Shown: positions 16,895-26,018, numbered from the stretch's first letter. The stretch: 64,000 nucleotides of DNA from an uncultured Bacteroides sp. (GCA_902168085.1 CABHOP010000087.1:1-64000), one strand, 5' to 3'. Translations and numbers: made by a program. The notes: generated by a model not told the origin, from the sequence alone.

Positions 16895-17239
16895 CTACTC
16901 ACTCAATCCTTCGCGTACCTTCTTTGGCAGCTTGGCTTTTATCAGTTCGTATGCCTGCTTCAGGTAATGTTCCCATTCTTTAGGCTTTAGTGCATTGCGC
17001 TTTTCTACAGCTACCCATTGGTTTCGGGCAAAATAAGGAGCCTGTATGATGCCGTTGCGCTCGGTCAGCTCTTCAAAATCCTCCTGCGATACTTTAAAGG
17101 ATACGCCCGATGCATCTGTCATACCTGTGATGCAAAACATCTTTTCAGCTACCATAAAGCACAGGTGGTCTTCCCATTTAATGCCCTCATGCACACCCGG
17201 CAAACTCAGGCAATACGCACGCAGCTTTTCTGTATCCAT
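16895..17239 (-). CDS. MmcQ/YjbR family protein
   Basis: A 114-residue protein with the YjbR/CyaY-like fold. Family marks are the N-terminal LRAYCLSLPGVHEGIKWEDH, the strand-loop FMVAEKMFCITGM, SFKVSQEDFEELTER and the C-terminal PYFARNQWVAVE followed by a helix. Such proteins have a double-wing-like surface proposed to bind DNA, but their function is unproven. The gene converges on the beta-lactamase gene with an 11-bp spacer. Confidence 0.88.
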   Translation of the reverse strand: MDTEKLRAYCLSLPGVHEGIKWEDHLCFMVAEKMFCITGMTDASGVSFKVSQEDFEELTERNGIIQAPYFARNQWVAVEKRNALKPKEWEHYLKQAYELIKAKLPKKVREGLSE

Positions 17240-17348
17240 ATCATAAAAATAGTATTTTGTACCTGTATCTTTAGTTAAACAGTCATACTAAAAATATTGA
17301 AAATGCCAATGCACCATGCATATCCAACACTGCAAAAATAGACGCCCT

Positions 17349-17356
17349 TATCTTTG
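17349..17356 (+). promoter_or_regulatory. -7 box TATCTTTG of the DUF389-ClC operon
   Basis: An exact TAnnTTTG match 20 nt before the ATG at 17377, giving a short 5' leader. Confidence 0.5.
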
Positions 17357-17376
17357 CTATAGCCGAATACGTTTAC

Positions 17377-18699
17377 ATGAGAAAATTAATAGTATTACTG
17401 AAGCGTTTTATTTCAGATAGGTTTAGCCTTCATGAAGATGCAGCGGAAGAAGGTGAGATTGTTGACAGCATTAAGAAAAATGTAAGTTTCAAAGGAGTCA
17501 ACCTCTGGACTTTGATATTCGCCATTTTTATTGCGTCTATAGGTCTCAATGTAAATTCTACAGCAGTCATTATCGGGGCTATGCTTATTTCTCCGCTCAT
17601 GGGCCCTATCATGGGTATGGGGCTGGGTATTGGCATCAATGATCTTGAGCTTTTTAAAAAAGGCATAAAGAACTTACTCATCGCGGCTACTATAAGCATT
17701 GCTACATCTTCCCTATACTTTGCCATCACCCCCCTGCACGAAGCCAGCTCCGAATTACTCGCCCGTACTACACCCACCATATGGGATGTGTTTATTGCTT
17801 TCATCGGCGGCTTGGCGGGCATCGTAGCGGGCACACGAAAAGAAAAAACGAACGTTATCCCCGGTGTAGCCATTGCTACCGCACTAATGCCTCCATTATG
17901 TACTGCCGGCTATGGTTTAGCTTCCGGGCAATGGCTGTATTTCCTTGGCGCTTTATACTTGTTTTTCATCAACAGCCTTTTTATCTGCCTTTCTACATTT
18001 TTGGTAGTAAAGCATCTCCACTTCAAAAAAATAGAATTCCCATCACGCGAAAATGAAAAAAGGGTATCAAGAATCATATTATTAACCGTCACCATAACGT
18101 TGCTGCCCAGTATCTATCTTGCATACAGAATTGTTCAACAAAGCATATTTGAAACAAACGCCAAAAGATTCATTCAACGCGAATTCAGATTTCCAAGAAC
18201 ACAGGTTGTAACCAAGAATTTCTTTTTTGACAGAAAGCGGCAGTCAATTGAAGTATTGCTTATTGGAGAAATCCTTCCCGATAATATTTTAGATACGCTT
18301 CGCAGTAAAATGCCGGCATATTTTAAAAACAAAACCAGTCTTGTAGTGCATCAGGGTCTCGATGCCAAACAAAATATCGACCTGTCTGAAATAAAAGCCA
18401 GCGTGCTGGAACAAGTGTATGCTTCCGGCCGTCAAAAGGATACTTTTCAAAACAAAAATGACACACTCATACCACAGCAACTTCTGATAAAAAAAGAGTT
18501 GTCGGCCTTATACCCGGCTTTAAAAGAGTATGCTATAACACAGGCTCCTTTTTTAAATATGGATAGCACAAATTCCGATACTGTAACTTTGCTTATCGCC
18601 AGGTTCAATAAACCATTGCCACGTGCTGAACAAGAGCGCTTGCAAGCCTGGATGAAACAAAGATTACATACAGACAGTATTCGGATAATACTCGAATAG
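17377..18699 (+). CDS. DUF389 / TIGR00341 family membrane protein
   Basis: A 440-residue protein with an N-terminal membrane domain of about six helices followed by a long soluble part. The DUF389 signature is clear: TAVIIGAMLISPLMGPIMGMGLGI (about residues 63-86), FIGGLAGIVAGTRKEKTNVIPGVAIATALMPPLCTAGYGLA. Residues 250-440 form a cytoplasmic or periplasmic extension that I do not recognise. The function of the family is unknown. It is 15 nt upstream of a ClC channel gene and probably cotranscribed with it. Confidence 0.9.
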   Translation: MRKLIVLLKRFISDRFSLHEDAAEEGEIVDSIKKNVSFKGVNLWTLIFAIFIASIGLNVNSTAVIIGAMLISPLMGPIMGMGLGIGINDLELFKKGIKNLLIAATISIATSSLYFAITPLHEASSELLARTTPTIWDVFIAFIGGLAGIVAGTRKEKTNVIPGVAIATALMPPLCTAGYGLASGQWLYFLGALYLFFINSLFICLSTFLVVKHLHFKKIEFPSRENEKRVSRIILLTVTITLLPSIYLAYRIVQQSIFETNAKRFIQREFRFPRTQVVTKNFFFDRKRQSIEVLLIGEILPDNILDTLRSKMPAYFKNKTSLVVHQGLDAKQNIDLSEIKASVLEQVYASGRQKDTFQNKNDTLIPQQLLIKKELSALYPALKEYAITQAPFLNMDSTNSDTVTLLIARFNKPLPRAEQERLQAWMKQRLHTDSIRIILE

Positions 18700-18714
18700 A
18701 GCATTATTTAGCCT

Positions 18715-20061
18715 ATGAAGTATAAGTTACCCTTCTCTTTAAGGAAGAGATTAAAATACATATTTGATACTGTAACGAATGATAGGATAAGGAAAAGCAT
18801 CCTGGAAGCCATACCATTTTGGATTGCAGCACTACTCACCGGCCTTGCTGCAGTAGCATATACGCAGTTATTTAATATAGCTGGAGATTTGCTTCGCCAT
18901 GTATGGAATTGGAAACGTTGGTCTATATTTATATTTGCTCCATTATCCTTCGTTACAGCGTGGTGCATAGTCATGCTGTTTGCCAAAAATGCAGGCGGCA
19001 GCGGCATACCACAGGTAATGGCTGCTATAGACTTATCTGCCACTAAGTACGAAAACAAACTATCAAAATTATTAAGCCCACGCATACTACTTACCAAAAT
19101 AGCATCCAGCCTGTTTATGGTGTTTGGTGGTGGCGCTATTGGCCGCGAAGGGCCCACTATACAAATTGCAGGTTCTATATTCAGCACGGTAAATAAATGG
19201 ATACCACACAGCTGGCCCAAGTTGTCGCAAAGAAGCTTTATACTTACAGGTGCAGCATCTGGCCTGGCAGCAGCATTCAATACACCCTTGGGTGGTATTG
19301 TATTTGCTATAGAAGAACTCGCAAAAATCCATATAAGCTTATTCAGAACTGCATTGTTCACATCTGTTATCATTGCCGGATTAGCTGCACAAGCCATTCT
19401 TGGCCCATACCTGTATCTTGGCTATCCTAATGTAAAGGGGTTAAGTGCCCTCGTGTTTTTAGGTGTTATAGTAGTAGCTATTGTGGCAGGCATGTGCGGG
19501 GCTGCTATGTGTAAGATAATATTGAAGATACTGGAGTGGAAACGTACATTGACAAATGCACAAACCATAATTTACATAATTGCCATAGGCTTTCTTATAG
19601 CTGCTGCAGCATATTTCGTTGATAGTAGTATACTGGGTTCCGGAAAAGAACTGATGAATGATACGTTATTTACCGATGATAAATACGTATCAGGCCAAAC
19701 ATTACTCATGCGTATATTCGGCCCTATTCTTTCTTTTACGATAGGTGGAGCAGGCGGTATATTCGCTCCATCATTATCTGCGGGTGCATCCATTGGCAGC
19801 GTGCTAGCACAGGTATTTCATTTTGCAGGTGCCAATGCCAATCTGTTGATACTAAGCGGGATGGTAGGTTTTCTCACGGGTGTAACCAGGACACCTTTCA
19901 CATCTGCTATACTGGTATTGGAAATGACAGACCGTCACAGTGTTATATTTTATCTGATGCTTTCTGCTTTGGTTTCAAACATCGCTGCATTGGTCATCGC
20001 TCGCAAATCGTTCTACGAACAGCTGAAACATGTGTATATAGATGACATCAAGAAACAATAA
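18715..20061 (+). CDS. ClC family chloride channel / antiporter
   Basis: A 448-residue polytopic membrane protein with the four conserved ClC anion-binding segments: GGSGIPQVM, GREGPTIQIAG (with the gating Glu), GGAGGIFAPSLSAGASIG and a C-terminal helix region. The retained gating Glu is compatible with either a channel or a Cl-/H+ exchanger. No CBS domains follow, as in short bacterial members. Cotranscription with the DUF389 gene is likely (15-nt gap). Confidence 0.93.
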   Translation: MKYKLPFSLRKRLKYIFDTVTNDRIRKSILEAIPFWIAALLTGLAAVAYTQLFNIAGDLLRHVWNWKRWSIFIFAPLSFVTAWCIVMLFAKNAGGSGIPQVMAAIDLSATKYENKLSKLLSPRILLTKIASSLFMVFGGGAIGREGPTIQIAGSIFSTVNKWIPHSWPKLSQRSFILTGAASGLAAAFNTPLGGIVFAIEELAKIHISLFRTALFTSVIIAGLAAQAILGPYLYLGYPNVKGLSALVFLGVIVVAIVAGMCGAAMCKIILKILEWKRTLTNAQTIIYIIAIGFLIAAAAYFVDSSILGSGKELMNDTLFTDDKYVSGQTLLMRIFGPILSFTIGGAGGIFAPSLSAGASIGSVLAQVFHFAGANANLLILSGMVGFLTGVTRTPFTSAILVLEMTDRHSVIFYLMLSALVSNIAALVIARKSFYEQLKHVYIDDIKKQ

Positions 20062-20119
20062 AATAATTAAATTATTGTCTGATATATACTGGTCAAAATC
20101 CGCTTAAATATCTATTTTG

Positions 20120-20127
20120 TACCTTTG
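20120..20127 (+). promoter_or_regulatory. -7 box TACCTTTG of the DapB-like gene
   Basis: An exact TAnnTTTG match 50 nt before the ATG at 20178. Confidence 0.45.
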
Positions 20128-20177
20128 CCGCTTTCTTAATCCCTACCTATTCTACACATAGGTATTCTAAAAACCAC

Positions 20178-20975
20178 ATGTTTATGATTAGCGTTGGCCT
20201 CTTCGGTTTTGGTAAAACAGGTAAAATAATAGCCCAGGAATTAATCAATGAAAATAGCATTCAGCTAAAATGGGTCGTTCGTAAATCATTGACAGAATAT
20301 GGCGAGTTTGCCGGTCAGCTTTTGGGTTTGCACAAAAATGAAGGAGAAATTTTCTCTTTAGATCACATGCCGAGTGTGGAGGATTTTTTAATTAACAATC
20401 CTGTAGATATTGTAATAGATTTCTCTAATTATGAAACCATCAGAAAATATTACCACGCTATAAAATCTACAAATAGTAAGCTTATCTCAGCCATATCCAA
20501 TTATCCTGCAGAAGAATTACAATTAATAAATGAGTTGGCAAAAGATAGAGCCGTTCTGTATTCTCCCAACATAACATTGGGCATTAATTTCCTGATCGTT
20601 ATATCACAAGTATTGCAAAAAATAGTACCATGGGCAGATATTGAGATCATTGAAGAGCACTTTAGAAACAAACCGGATATATCGGGCACAGCCGTAAGAA
20701 TAGCTGACATATTAGGCCTCGACAGAAATAATCATATAAATTCGGTAAGGATAGGTGGTATAGTTGGCAAACACGAGGTGTTGTTCGGGCTGCCCAATCA
20801 AACTATTCGCCTCACACACGAAACAAACAACAGGGCAGCATTTGGCCAGGGTATTATTTTCGGGGCAAAATACCTGCATCATAAAAGTGCCGGACGCTAC
20901 AGCATGGATCAGATAATAAAAGAAAAGTTCGTCGCCAGCATTAATGATGAACTGGCAGAACTGGCAGCTCACTAA
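20178..20975 (+). CDS. DapB-like dihydrodipicolinate reductase family protein
   Basis: A 265-residue protein. The N-terminal Rossmann fold starts ISVGLFGFGKTGKIIA with GxGxxG-type binding of NAD(P)H. The C-terminal half follows DapB: SPNITLGINFL, then IIEEHFRNKPDISGTAVRIAD. Compared with the canonical E-x-H-H-x-x-K-x-D-x-P-S-G-T-A motif, the first catalytic His and the Lys are kept, the second His is Phe, and one residue is missing before SGTA. It may be the genuine lysine-pathway enzyme of a divergent clade or a paralogue acting on another substrate. It stands alone, with its own promoter and terminator. Confidence 0.75.
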   Translation: MFMISVGLFGFGKTGKIIAQELINENSIQLKWVVRKSLTEYGEFAGQLLGLHKNEGEIFSLDHMPSVEDFLINNPVDIVIDFSNYETIRKYYHAIKSTNSKLISAISNYPAEELQLINELAKDRAVLYSPNITLGINFLIVISQVLQKIVPWADIEIIEEHFRNKPDISGTAVRIADILGLDRNNHINSVRIGGIVGKHEVLFGLPNQTIRLTHETNNRAAFGQGIIFGAKYLHHKSAGRYSMDQIIKEKFVASINDELAELAAH

Positions 20976-21002
20976 AGCATTAATCCTAACTTATTTGCAA
21001 AA

Positions 21003-21035
21003 CAAAAAGGCTTACGGTTTGCGTAAGCCTTTTTG
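21003..21035. terminator. Bidirectional terminator hairpin
   Basis: A perfect 14-bp stem (CAAAAAGGCTTACG/CGTAAGCCTTTTTG) with a 5-nt loop lies between the convergent DapB-like and Tet(X)-like genes, with runs of A and T on both flanks. Its core AGGCTTACG/CGTAAGCCT recurs in the hairpin at 23072. Confidence 0.85.
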
Positions 21036-21058
21036 TATTTTAACGCATCAGTAGTTAG

Positions 21059-22225
21059 CTAACTTTCATGAGAGGCAAAGAACCTAAGCATCGTTTCCAG
21101 TGCCGTTGCGCTATGCATACGTTCACCGTTCTCAAGCGATTCCTTTGCCATCTTACTGGCCCTGCTGCACATATTCGTTTCGTAACGTGCAATAGCTGCT
21201 TCAATAGTCGAGTATGTATCATCCGTCAGGCATTCGCTTAATTCTAATGCATCCTGCATCGCCATGTTAACGCCCTCACCTGCAAAGGGTGGCATCACAT
21301 GCGCTGCATCACCTATCATGGTAATATTAGGTTGAGCCTCCCAGTCTTGGTCTAGCGGCATACAGTAAATATGTCTTGGCACAAATGGCACTACTGCTGC
21401 TTCAAACAGTTCATACCATACACTACTCCACTCCGGATAGGTTGCCTTAAACCACTCCTTCAATTGTGCTTTATCCATAAAATCCAGCCCACTTTTTGCC
21501 GCCCAGTCTGCATCCGCTTTAAAACTGGCATAAAAGCCTATTTCACTATTTGCCTTCTGCCCCATCAGTATATTCTGCTCATTGCCAAAGGCCATTATCT
21601 TTCCGCCATTCAGCATGGTTGAAATAGTGGGCGCTGTATGTTTCGCATCATAAATATTCCCTTCCAGCATCGTAATGTCTGAGTAGAATGCTTTAATATC
21701 GGTGATGTAGGGACGTATCTTCGAGTTCGCACCATCTGCAGCTATCACTATATCTGCATATTCAGATGCATTGTTCTTAAACTGCAGTATCCATCCTTCA
21801 CCGTTTTTATCCATCGATGTGAAGTGGCTATCCCATACTATAGTACCGGGTTGTAATGATTCTAGAAGTATTCGTCTCAACACCCCACGGTCTATCTCCG
21901 GTCGAAAATGTTCATGCCCAAAGTTGTATACCGGTTTATTATCATGGTCGCTATACAGCACCTCTGCCTGTTCATTCATTATCTTCATCCTGTCGGCACC
22001 GGCCATGTAGTTGGCTTTAAATTCATCCAGCAAACCCGCTTTTACAATAGCCGCCAATCCCGAATCTTCATGCAGGTCCAGCGGTGATCCCTGTACACGT
22101 GCATGTTTGTCTTTATCCCGTTCATATACGGTTACATCCACACCTTTCAGTTCTAATAACCTTGCTAATGTAAGCCCGCCGGGGCCACCGCCTACTATGG
22201 CTATTTTCTTTCCTTGCAGTTTCAT
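21059..22225 (-). CDS. FAD-dependent monooxygenase, Tet(X)-like
   Basis: A 388-residue class A flavoprotein monooxygenase. The Rossmann motif is IAIVGGGPGGLTLARLLELKG (from residue 8), the DG motif region is ADIVIAADGANSKIR, and the FAD ribityl motif is MIGDAAHVMPPFAGEGVN (about residues 295-312). The length and several blocks (VTVYERDKDKHARVQGSPLDLHEDSG, IVWDSHF) closely parallel Tet(X), which hydroxylates tetracyclines. Residues of the tetracycline-binding pocket are not obviously conserved, so the substrate is open. It is 27 nt downstream of an AraC regulator on the same strand, which likely controls it. Confidence 0.85.
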   Translation of the reverse strand: MKLQGKKIAIVGGGPGGLTLARLLELKGVDVTVYERDKDKHARVQGSPLDLHEDSGLAAIVKAGLLDEFKANYMAGADRMKIMNEQAEVLYSDHDNKPVYNFGHEHFRPEIDRGVLRRILLESLQPGTIVWDSHFTSMDKNGEGWILQFKNNASEYADIVIAADGANSKIRPYITDIKAFYSDITMLEGNIYDAKHTAPTISTMLNGGKIMAFGNEQNILMGQKANSEIGFYASFKADADWAAKSGLDFMDKAQLKEWFKATYPEWSSVWYELFEAAVVPFVPRHIYCMPLDQDWEAQPNITMIGDAAHVMPPFAGEGVNMAMQDALELSECLTDDTYSTIEAAIARYETNMCSRASKMAKESLENGERMHSATALETMLRFFASHES

Positions 22226-22252
22226 ATCATCTATCTTTTTGATGACACAAAA

Positions 22253-23014
22253 CTACTGCTGCCGTATAGCCGACAATAGTATAAATCGGTCGTTTTGATT
22301 TTTGAATAGTTCTTTAGGAACAGCCCCTGAGAATTTCTTTATCTCTTTGATGAAATGGTTTTGGTCGGTAAAATTGAGTTCGGGAAACAGCCGGCCCTTT
22401 GCTATATGCTCCAGCGACATGCGGAAGCGCAGGATATTACAAAACACCTTTAGCGATACACCAAATTGCTGGTTGAAGTACCGGTTTATCTGGCGCGCAC
22501 TCCAATACACCCTTTCAGAAAGCTCCAGTACACTCATTTCCCCTTTCGATTCGTATATCAGTTGAAACAAGCGTCGCTTGCGTTCATCCATTTCTTTGGG
22601 TAATAAAGAAAGCAGCTTCTGCGCTGCCTTCTCGCAAAATGCATCAAAATCATCCAGGTCTTTTACATTAAATCTCCAGAAATCATTGGGCAACTCCTTC
22701 GCGCCATCTACCATATCTGCTATCGGGAAACCGAGTATATACTCCACAGCCGGCAGTTTGAAACTGATAGCAAACATCAGCGTATGTGGGTCTATTACCG
22801 ATGGATGCGTACGTGTACCAATACCTATCAGCACTATATTAAATGGCTGCGTGACCGACTGCGTGAAAAACAGATCTACCCTTCCATCCGGCAGCCCTAT
22901 CACACTCTGCGCTTCATCACCCGTATTATGCAGCATCCAATAGCTATCCACAAAATCAGCCAGCGCCGCTTCCGGCTTTACCTGCTGATATACTATATTG
23001 TTGATGATGTTCAT
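22253..23014 (-). CDS. AraC family transcriptional regulator with DUF6597 N-terminus
   Basis: About 253 residues from the ATG at 23014 (MNIINNIVYQQVKPEAALAD). The N-terminal ligand domain (DYW-like SYWMLHNTG, VIGLPDGRVDLFFT) is of DUF6597 type; the C-terminal two-helix-turn-helix AraC domain includes LSERVYWSARQINRYFNQQFG and the second recognition segment FRMSLEHIAKGRLFPELNFTDQNHFIKEIKKFSG. It is the first gene of a two-gene unit with the Tet(X)-like monooxygenase, so it probably senses a substrate of that enzyme. Confidence 0.88.
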   Translation of the reverse strand: MNIINNIVYQQVKPEAALADFVDSYWMLHNTGDEAQSVIGLPDGRVDLFFTQSVTQPFNIVLIGIGTRTHPSVIDPHTLMFAISFKLPAVEYILGFPIADMVDGAKELPNDFWRFNVKDLDDFDAFCEKAAQKLLSLLPKEMDERKRRLFQLIYESKGEMSVLELSERVYWSARQINRYFNQQFGVSLKVFCNILRFRMSLEHIAKGRLFPELNFTDQNHFIKEIKKFSGAVPKELFKNQNDRFILLSAIRQQ

Positions 23015-23071
23015 GCTATTGCTGCTACATACTAAAATACAAAGTTCCACATCCACCAACTAAACACCAAC

Positions 23072-23103
23072 TTGAAAGGCTTACGAAACCGTAAGCCTTT
23101 CAA
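23072..23103 (-). terminator. Terminator of the copper operon
   Basis: A 14-bp stem (TTGAAAGGCTTACG/CGTAAGCCTTTCAA) with a 4-nt loop lies after the TonB receptor gene (minus strand). Bases 23102-23136 next to it are degenerate octamers of the CCCTATTA type (about five copies). Confidence 0.8.
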
Positions 23104-23136
23104 CCTATTACCCTATTAACTTATCACCCTATCGCC

Positions 23137-25179
23137 CTACCTTATTTTATACCTCAATCCACCATAAAAATTGGCGCCCATTATCGGTCCCCATATCATA
23201 GAGGCATCAAAGCCTTCGGCATATGGGTTCGATGCGCCAATTATCGGGTCGTGCATCATATAGTTGGTCAGGTTCTCACCACCTACATATACTTCCAGCA
23301 CATCATTCCAGCTTTTGCTTATCTGTGCATTCATCTGCCAGAACGATGGTGAGTATTTTGATGGTTCCGTACCGCCATGGTGCGCATGCAGTTCAGGCAA
23401 TCGCTTAGAACCTATCCACTGCACCGTGTAGTCAAATTTCCAGTTATTACGTGTTTCATAGCCCACATTGGCAAAAGCCCGGTGTGCTGCCACCAGCGGG
23501 CGTTCTTTCAGTTTGCTGCCATAAGTGCTGCGCACATCATACCAGCGGTAAGCCAGGCGCAGGTCCAGGTTATGTATCAGTTCATAATCCAGTTGTGCCT
23601 GCAGGCTATTCGCAAACGATAAACCTTTCAGGTTATACAGCCTTACATAATGCGGGTCTTCCACATCTACCACCACTTGGTTCTGGAAGTTGGTGTAATA
23701 ATAATCCACGCTGAATGCGCCATCCCTGTAGTCCATCACAAACTTCTGCGTCAGGTTCACACCTGTATTCCATGCCACCTCCGGGTCCAGCCCAAAAGGT
23801 TTGCTTTTATCCGTACCCTCTATCACAAAAGAACGGTTGCTGGCCATATAGCCCATATTCTCGGCAAATATATTCGCAGTACGCTGCGCACGGCCAACAG
23901 ATGCCCGCAACACCGTACGCTTGAATGGTGCATAGCGCACATGCAGCCTCGGCGTAGCAAAGGCACCAAATATATTATGGTAATCTCCACGCAGCCCCGC
24001 CACCAGGTTGAACTTTTCAGACATGGTATAAGAGTACTCTGCAAAGGCACCCGGCACTATCTCGTTCCTGTTATAGCCCGCAAAGCCCAGCGAATCGTGA
24101 TAGTTATCTATCAGGTTGCTCAATCCACCCTTTATCACGTGGTTGGTATTACCGATGATGGTTTGGTATATCAGGTTGGTATAAAGGCTTTTTTGCGATG
24201 CTATATAGTTGCGCCTGCCATAGTTCGCATCCTGGTCGTGATACACACCCGCTATCTGCAAGCCTATACTCGTTCCCTTCCTGCCCGGGAACATATGGCC
24301 TATTTTAGCCCATGCCTCGGCACGCTTCGTATTCAGCTGGAAACCCCAGGGCTTGCCTGCTATCTGCTCGGCATCTTTTTCATAATGCCACTGGCCACCG
24401 GTGTTTTCTATATATACACCTTTCACACCACCTTGTATCTCCCATCCCTTGGGCCCAAACCAAAACCAGCGGTTAGCCGCTACAAACTGTTTATCCAGTG
24501 GTTGGTCCAAAAAGCCGTCACCATTATTATCCTGCTTCAGCCATTGCGAACGCCCGTGCAAAAACAGGTTGGTCGATAGCTTATCGTTGAACTGGTGACG
24601 ATATACAATATTACCCTCACTCCTGCCCTGCGAGCTTTGGTATAGGTTCAGGTGCCATTTCTCTTCTTTCTCTTCAAATGGTTTACGCCATTCCACGTTT
24701 ATCTGCCCGGCCACGCTCTCATAGCCATTCACCACGCTACCGGTGCCCTTGCTCAGCTGCATACCTTCTATGAAGGTACCCGGCGTAAAAGACAGACCCG
24801 TTATAGCTGCCAGCCCGCGTGTATCGGGTATGTTTTCCCGTGTTATCAGCGTATACGGACCGGCAAGGCCCAGCATCTGTATCTGCTTATACCCGCTCAC
24901 CGCATCTGTAAATGCCACATCCACCGATGGGGTCGTTTCAAAGCTCTCGCTCAGGTTGCAGCAGGCCGCTTTCAGCAACTCGCGCTGACTGATGAGCTCT
25001 TTTTTCATCGGGTCCAGCATACTTATCTGCGTGCTGGCACGGCGATGTTTTATGGTTACTTCTTTTAATTTCTGTTGCTTGTTCGTAGCCGTATCTATGG
25101 GCTGCTCCTGTGCATACGCAGGTGCATATGCCATCAGCAGCGCACTGCCCGCAAGCAGTTGTCTGTAAAACCTATCCAT
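23137..25179 (-). CDS. TonB-dependent receptor of a copper-type operon
   Basis: A 680-residue outer-membrane receptor. A signal peptide (LLAGSALLMAYAPAYAQ) is followed directly by the plug domain (ELLKAACCNLSESFETTPSVDVAFTDA...), without an N-terminal carboxypeptidase-regulatory fold. The barrel ends GANFYGGLRYKIR. The CCNLSESF plug motif is typical of Bacteroidota receptors found next to HMA and HYC_CC_PP proteins. Gene order HYC_CC_PP, HMA protein, receptor on one strand, with a 14-nt gap to the HMA gene, argues for uptake of copper or a copper complex. The substrate is inferred from context. Confidence 0.88.
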   Translation of the reverse strand: MDRFYRQLLAGSALLMAYAPAYAQEQPIDTATNKQQKLKEVTIKHRRASTQISMLDPMKKELISQRELLKAACCNLSESFETTPSVDVAFTDAVSGYKQIQMLGLAGPYTLITRENIPDTRGLAAITGLSFTPGTFIEGMQLSKGTGSVVNGYESVAGQINVEWRKPFEEKEEKWHLNLYQSSQGRSEGNIVYRHQFNDKLSTNLFLHGRSQWLKQDNNGDGFLDQPLDKQFVAANRWFWFGPKGWEIQGGVKGVYIENTGGQWHYEKDAEQIAGKPWGFQLNTKRAEAWAKIGHMFPGRKGTSIGLQIAGVYHDQDANYGRRNYIASQKSLYTNLIYQTIIGNTNHVIKGGLSNLIDNYHDSLGFAGYNRNEIVPGAFAEYSYTMSEKFNLVAGLRGDYHNIFGAFATPRLHVRYAPFKRTVLRASVGRAQRTANIFAENMGYMASNRSFVIEGTDKSKPFGLDPEVAWNTGVNLTQKFVMDYRDGAFSVDYYYTNFQNQVVVDVEDPHYVRLYNLKGLSFANSLQAQLDYELIHNLDLRLAYRWYDVRSTYGSKLKERPLVAAHRAFANVGYETRNNWKFDYTVQWIGSKRLPELHAHHGGTEPSKYSPSFWQMNAQISKSWNDVLEVYVGGENLTNYMMHDPIIGASNPYAEGFDASMIWGPIMGANFYGGLRYKIR

Positions 25180-25193
25180 ACCTGTGTTTGTTT

Positions 25194-25541
25194 TTAGTGT
25201 TCGCAGGTATTGGTTTTATAATGGCAGCACTCGGGCAGCTTCTTGTAGTCGGCTTCTGTAGCCTCTACCTTTTCAGAGCTGTGCCCGGCTTTGGCTACGC
25301 TTTTCAGTATCGCATCATCGGTAGTTTTCGATGATTTGTAGGTAATGGCCAGCATATGGGTTTCTTTATTCCATTCGGCGCGTTTCACCCCTTTTACATA
25401 GGCAGCTTCTTCTATGCGCTTTTTGCACATGCCGCAGTTGCCATCTACTTTATAACTCCTGGTTACGATGTCTTTGCCATCTTGTGCCATTGCGGTCACA
25501 GATGCCATAATTATAGAAAGGAAAACAATTAAATGTTTCAT
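25194..25541 (-). CDS. Periplasmic heavy-metal-associated (HMA) domain protein
   Basis: A 115-residue exported protein: signal peptide (MKHLIVFLSIIMASVTAMAQ), then a ferredoxin-like HMA fold with metal site GNCGMCKKRIEEA, where CxxC binds Cu(I) in this family. The C-terminal tail after the domain is Cys/His-rich (PECCHYKTNTCEH) and could form a second metal site. It lies between the HYC_CC_PP and TonB receptor genes, so it probably receives or senses copper in the periplasm. Confidence 0.88.
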   Translation of the reverse strand: MKHLIVFLSIIMASVTAMAQDGKDIVTRSYKVDGNCGMCKKRIEEAAYVKGVKRAEWNKETHMLAITYKSSKTTDDAILKSVAKAGHSSEKVEATEADYKKLPECCHYKTNTCEH

Positions 25542-25604
25542 TGTAAATACTCATTAAGGTTAAAACAAAAAGTGATTCAGTCTGTATGGATACAGGCACT
25601 TTTT

Positions 25605-26018
25605 TTAACCATAATAAGTAAAGCTGGAATGCAGCTTAAAGAGTGGTATGTTCTGCCATCGCCCCGGTGGTGCATTGGGTTGCCCGCTTACCGGTGTGTG
25701 ATTGGTATAGGCTACCGTGCGCTCGGGGTATTCCATCTGCATTGCAGGCAGCATTGCCCATTCACCCTGTAGCAGTTTATATTTAAAGAACGATACGTCC
25801 TGGTCTATCGATACCTTGGCGCTTACCACTTCATCCTTGCAGCAGCCTTCTTCTTCGGCAGGCTCATCAGTGCAGGTATCATCAGCACAGCCGTCATCAC
25901 CCTTCACATACATCTGCCACGATTCCAGTTGCTGGCCGCAGTAGTGTGCATGTATCATGATGCCCGTAACTGCGAACAGGTACAGCACCATAACCGGTAT
26001 GACAACTAACTTTTTCAT
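25605..26018 (-). CDS. HYC_CC_PP family protein
   Basis: About 137 residues from MKKLVVIPVMVLYLFAVTG (26018). One N-terminal membrane segment is followed by the family marks HYCGQQLESW, an acidic Cys-rich loop (GCADDTCTDEPAEEEGCCKD) and a C-terminal Pro pair in NAPPGRW. This is a Bacteroidota-only family of unknown biochemical role, regularly near copper genes. A second copy lies at 41693. Between this gene and the HMA gene is a possible hairpin (around 25570-25603) that might lower downstream expression. Confidence 0.85.
   Translation of the reverse strand: MKKLVVIPVMVLYLFAVTGIMIHAHYCGQQLESWQMYVKGDDGCADDTCTDEPAEEEGCCKDEVVSAKVSIDQDVSFFKYKLLQGEWAMLPAMQMEYPERTVAYTNHTPVSGQPNAPPGRWQNIPLFKLHSSFTYYG

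Noticed and set aside
23650-24579. A 309-codon open frame on the plus strand
   Set aside because: It is antisense to the TonB receptor gene and has no signal, domain or ribosome-binding support.
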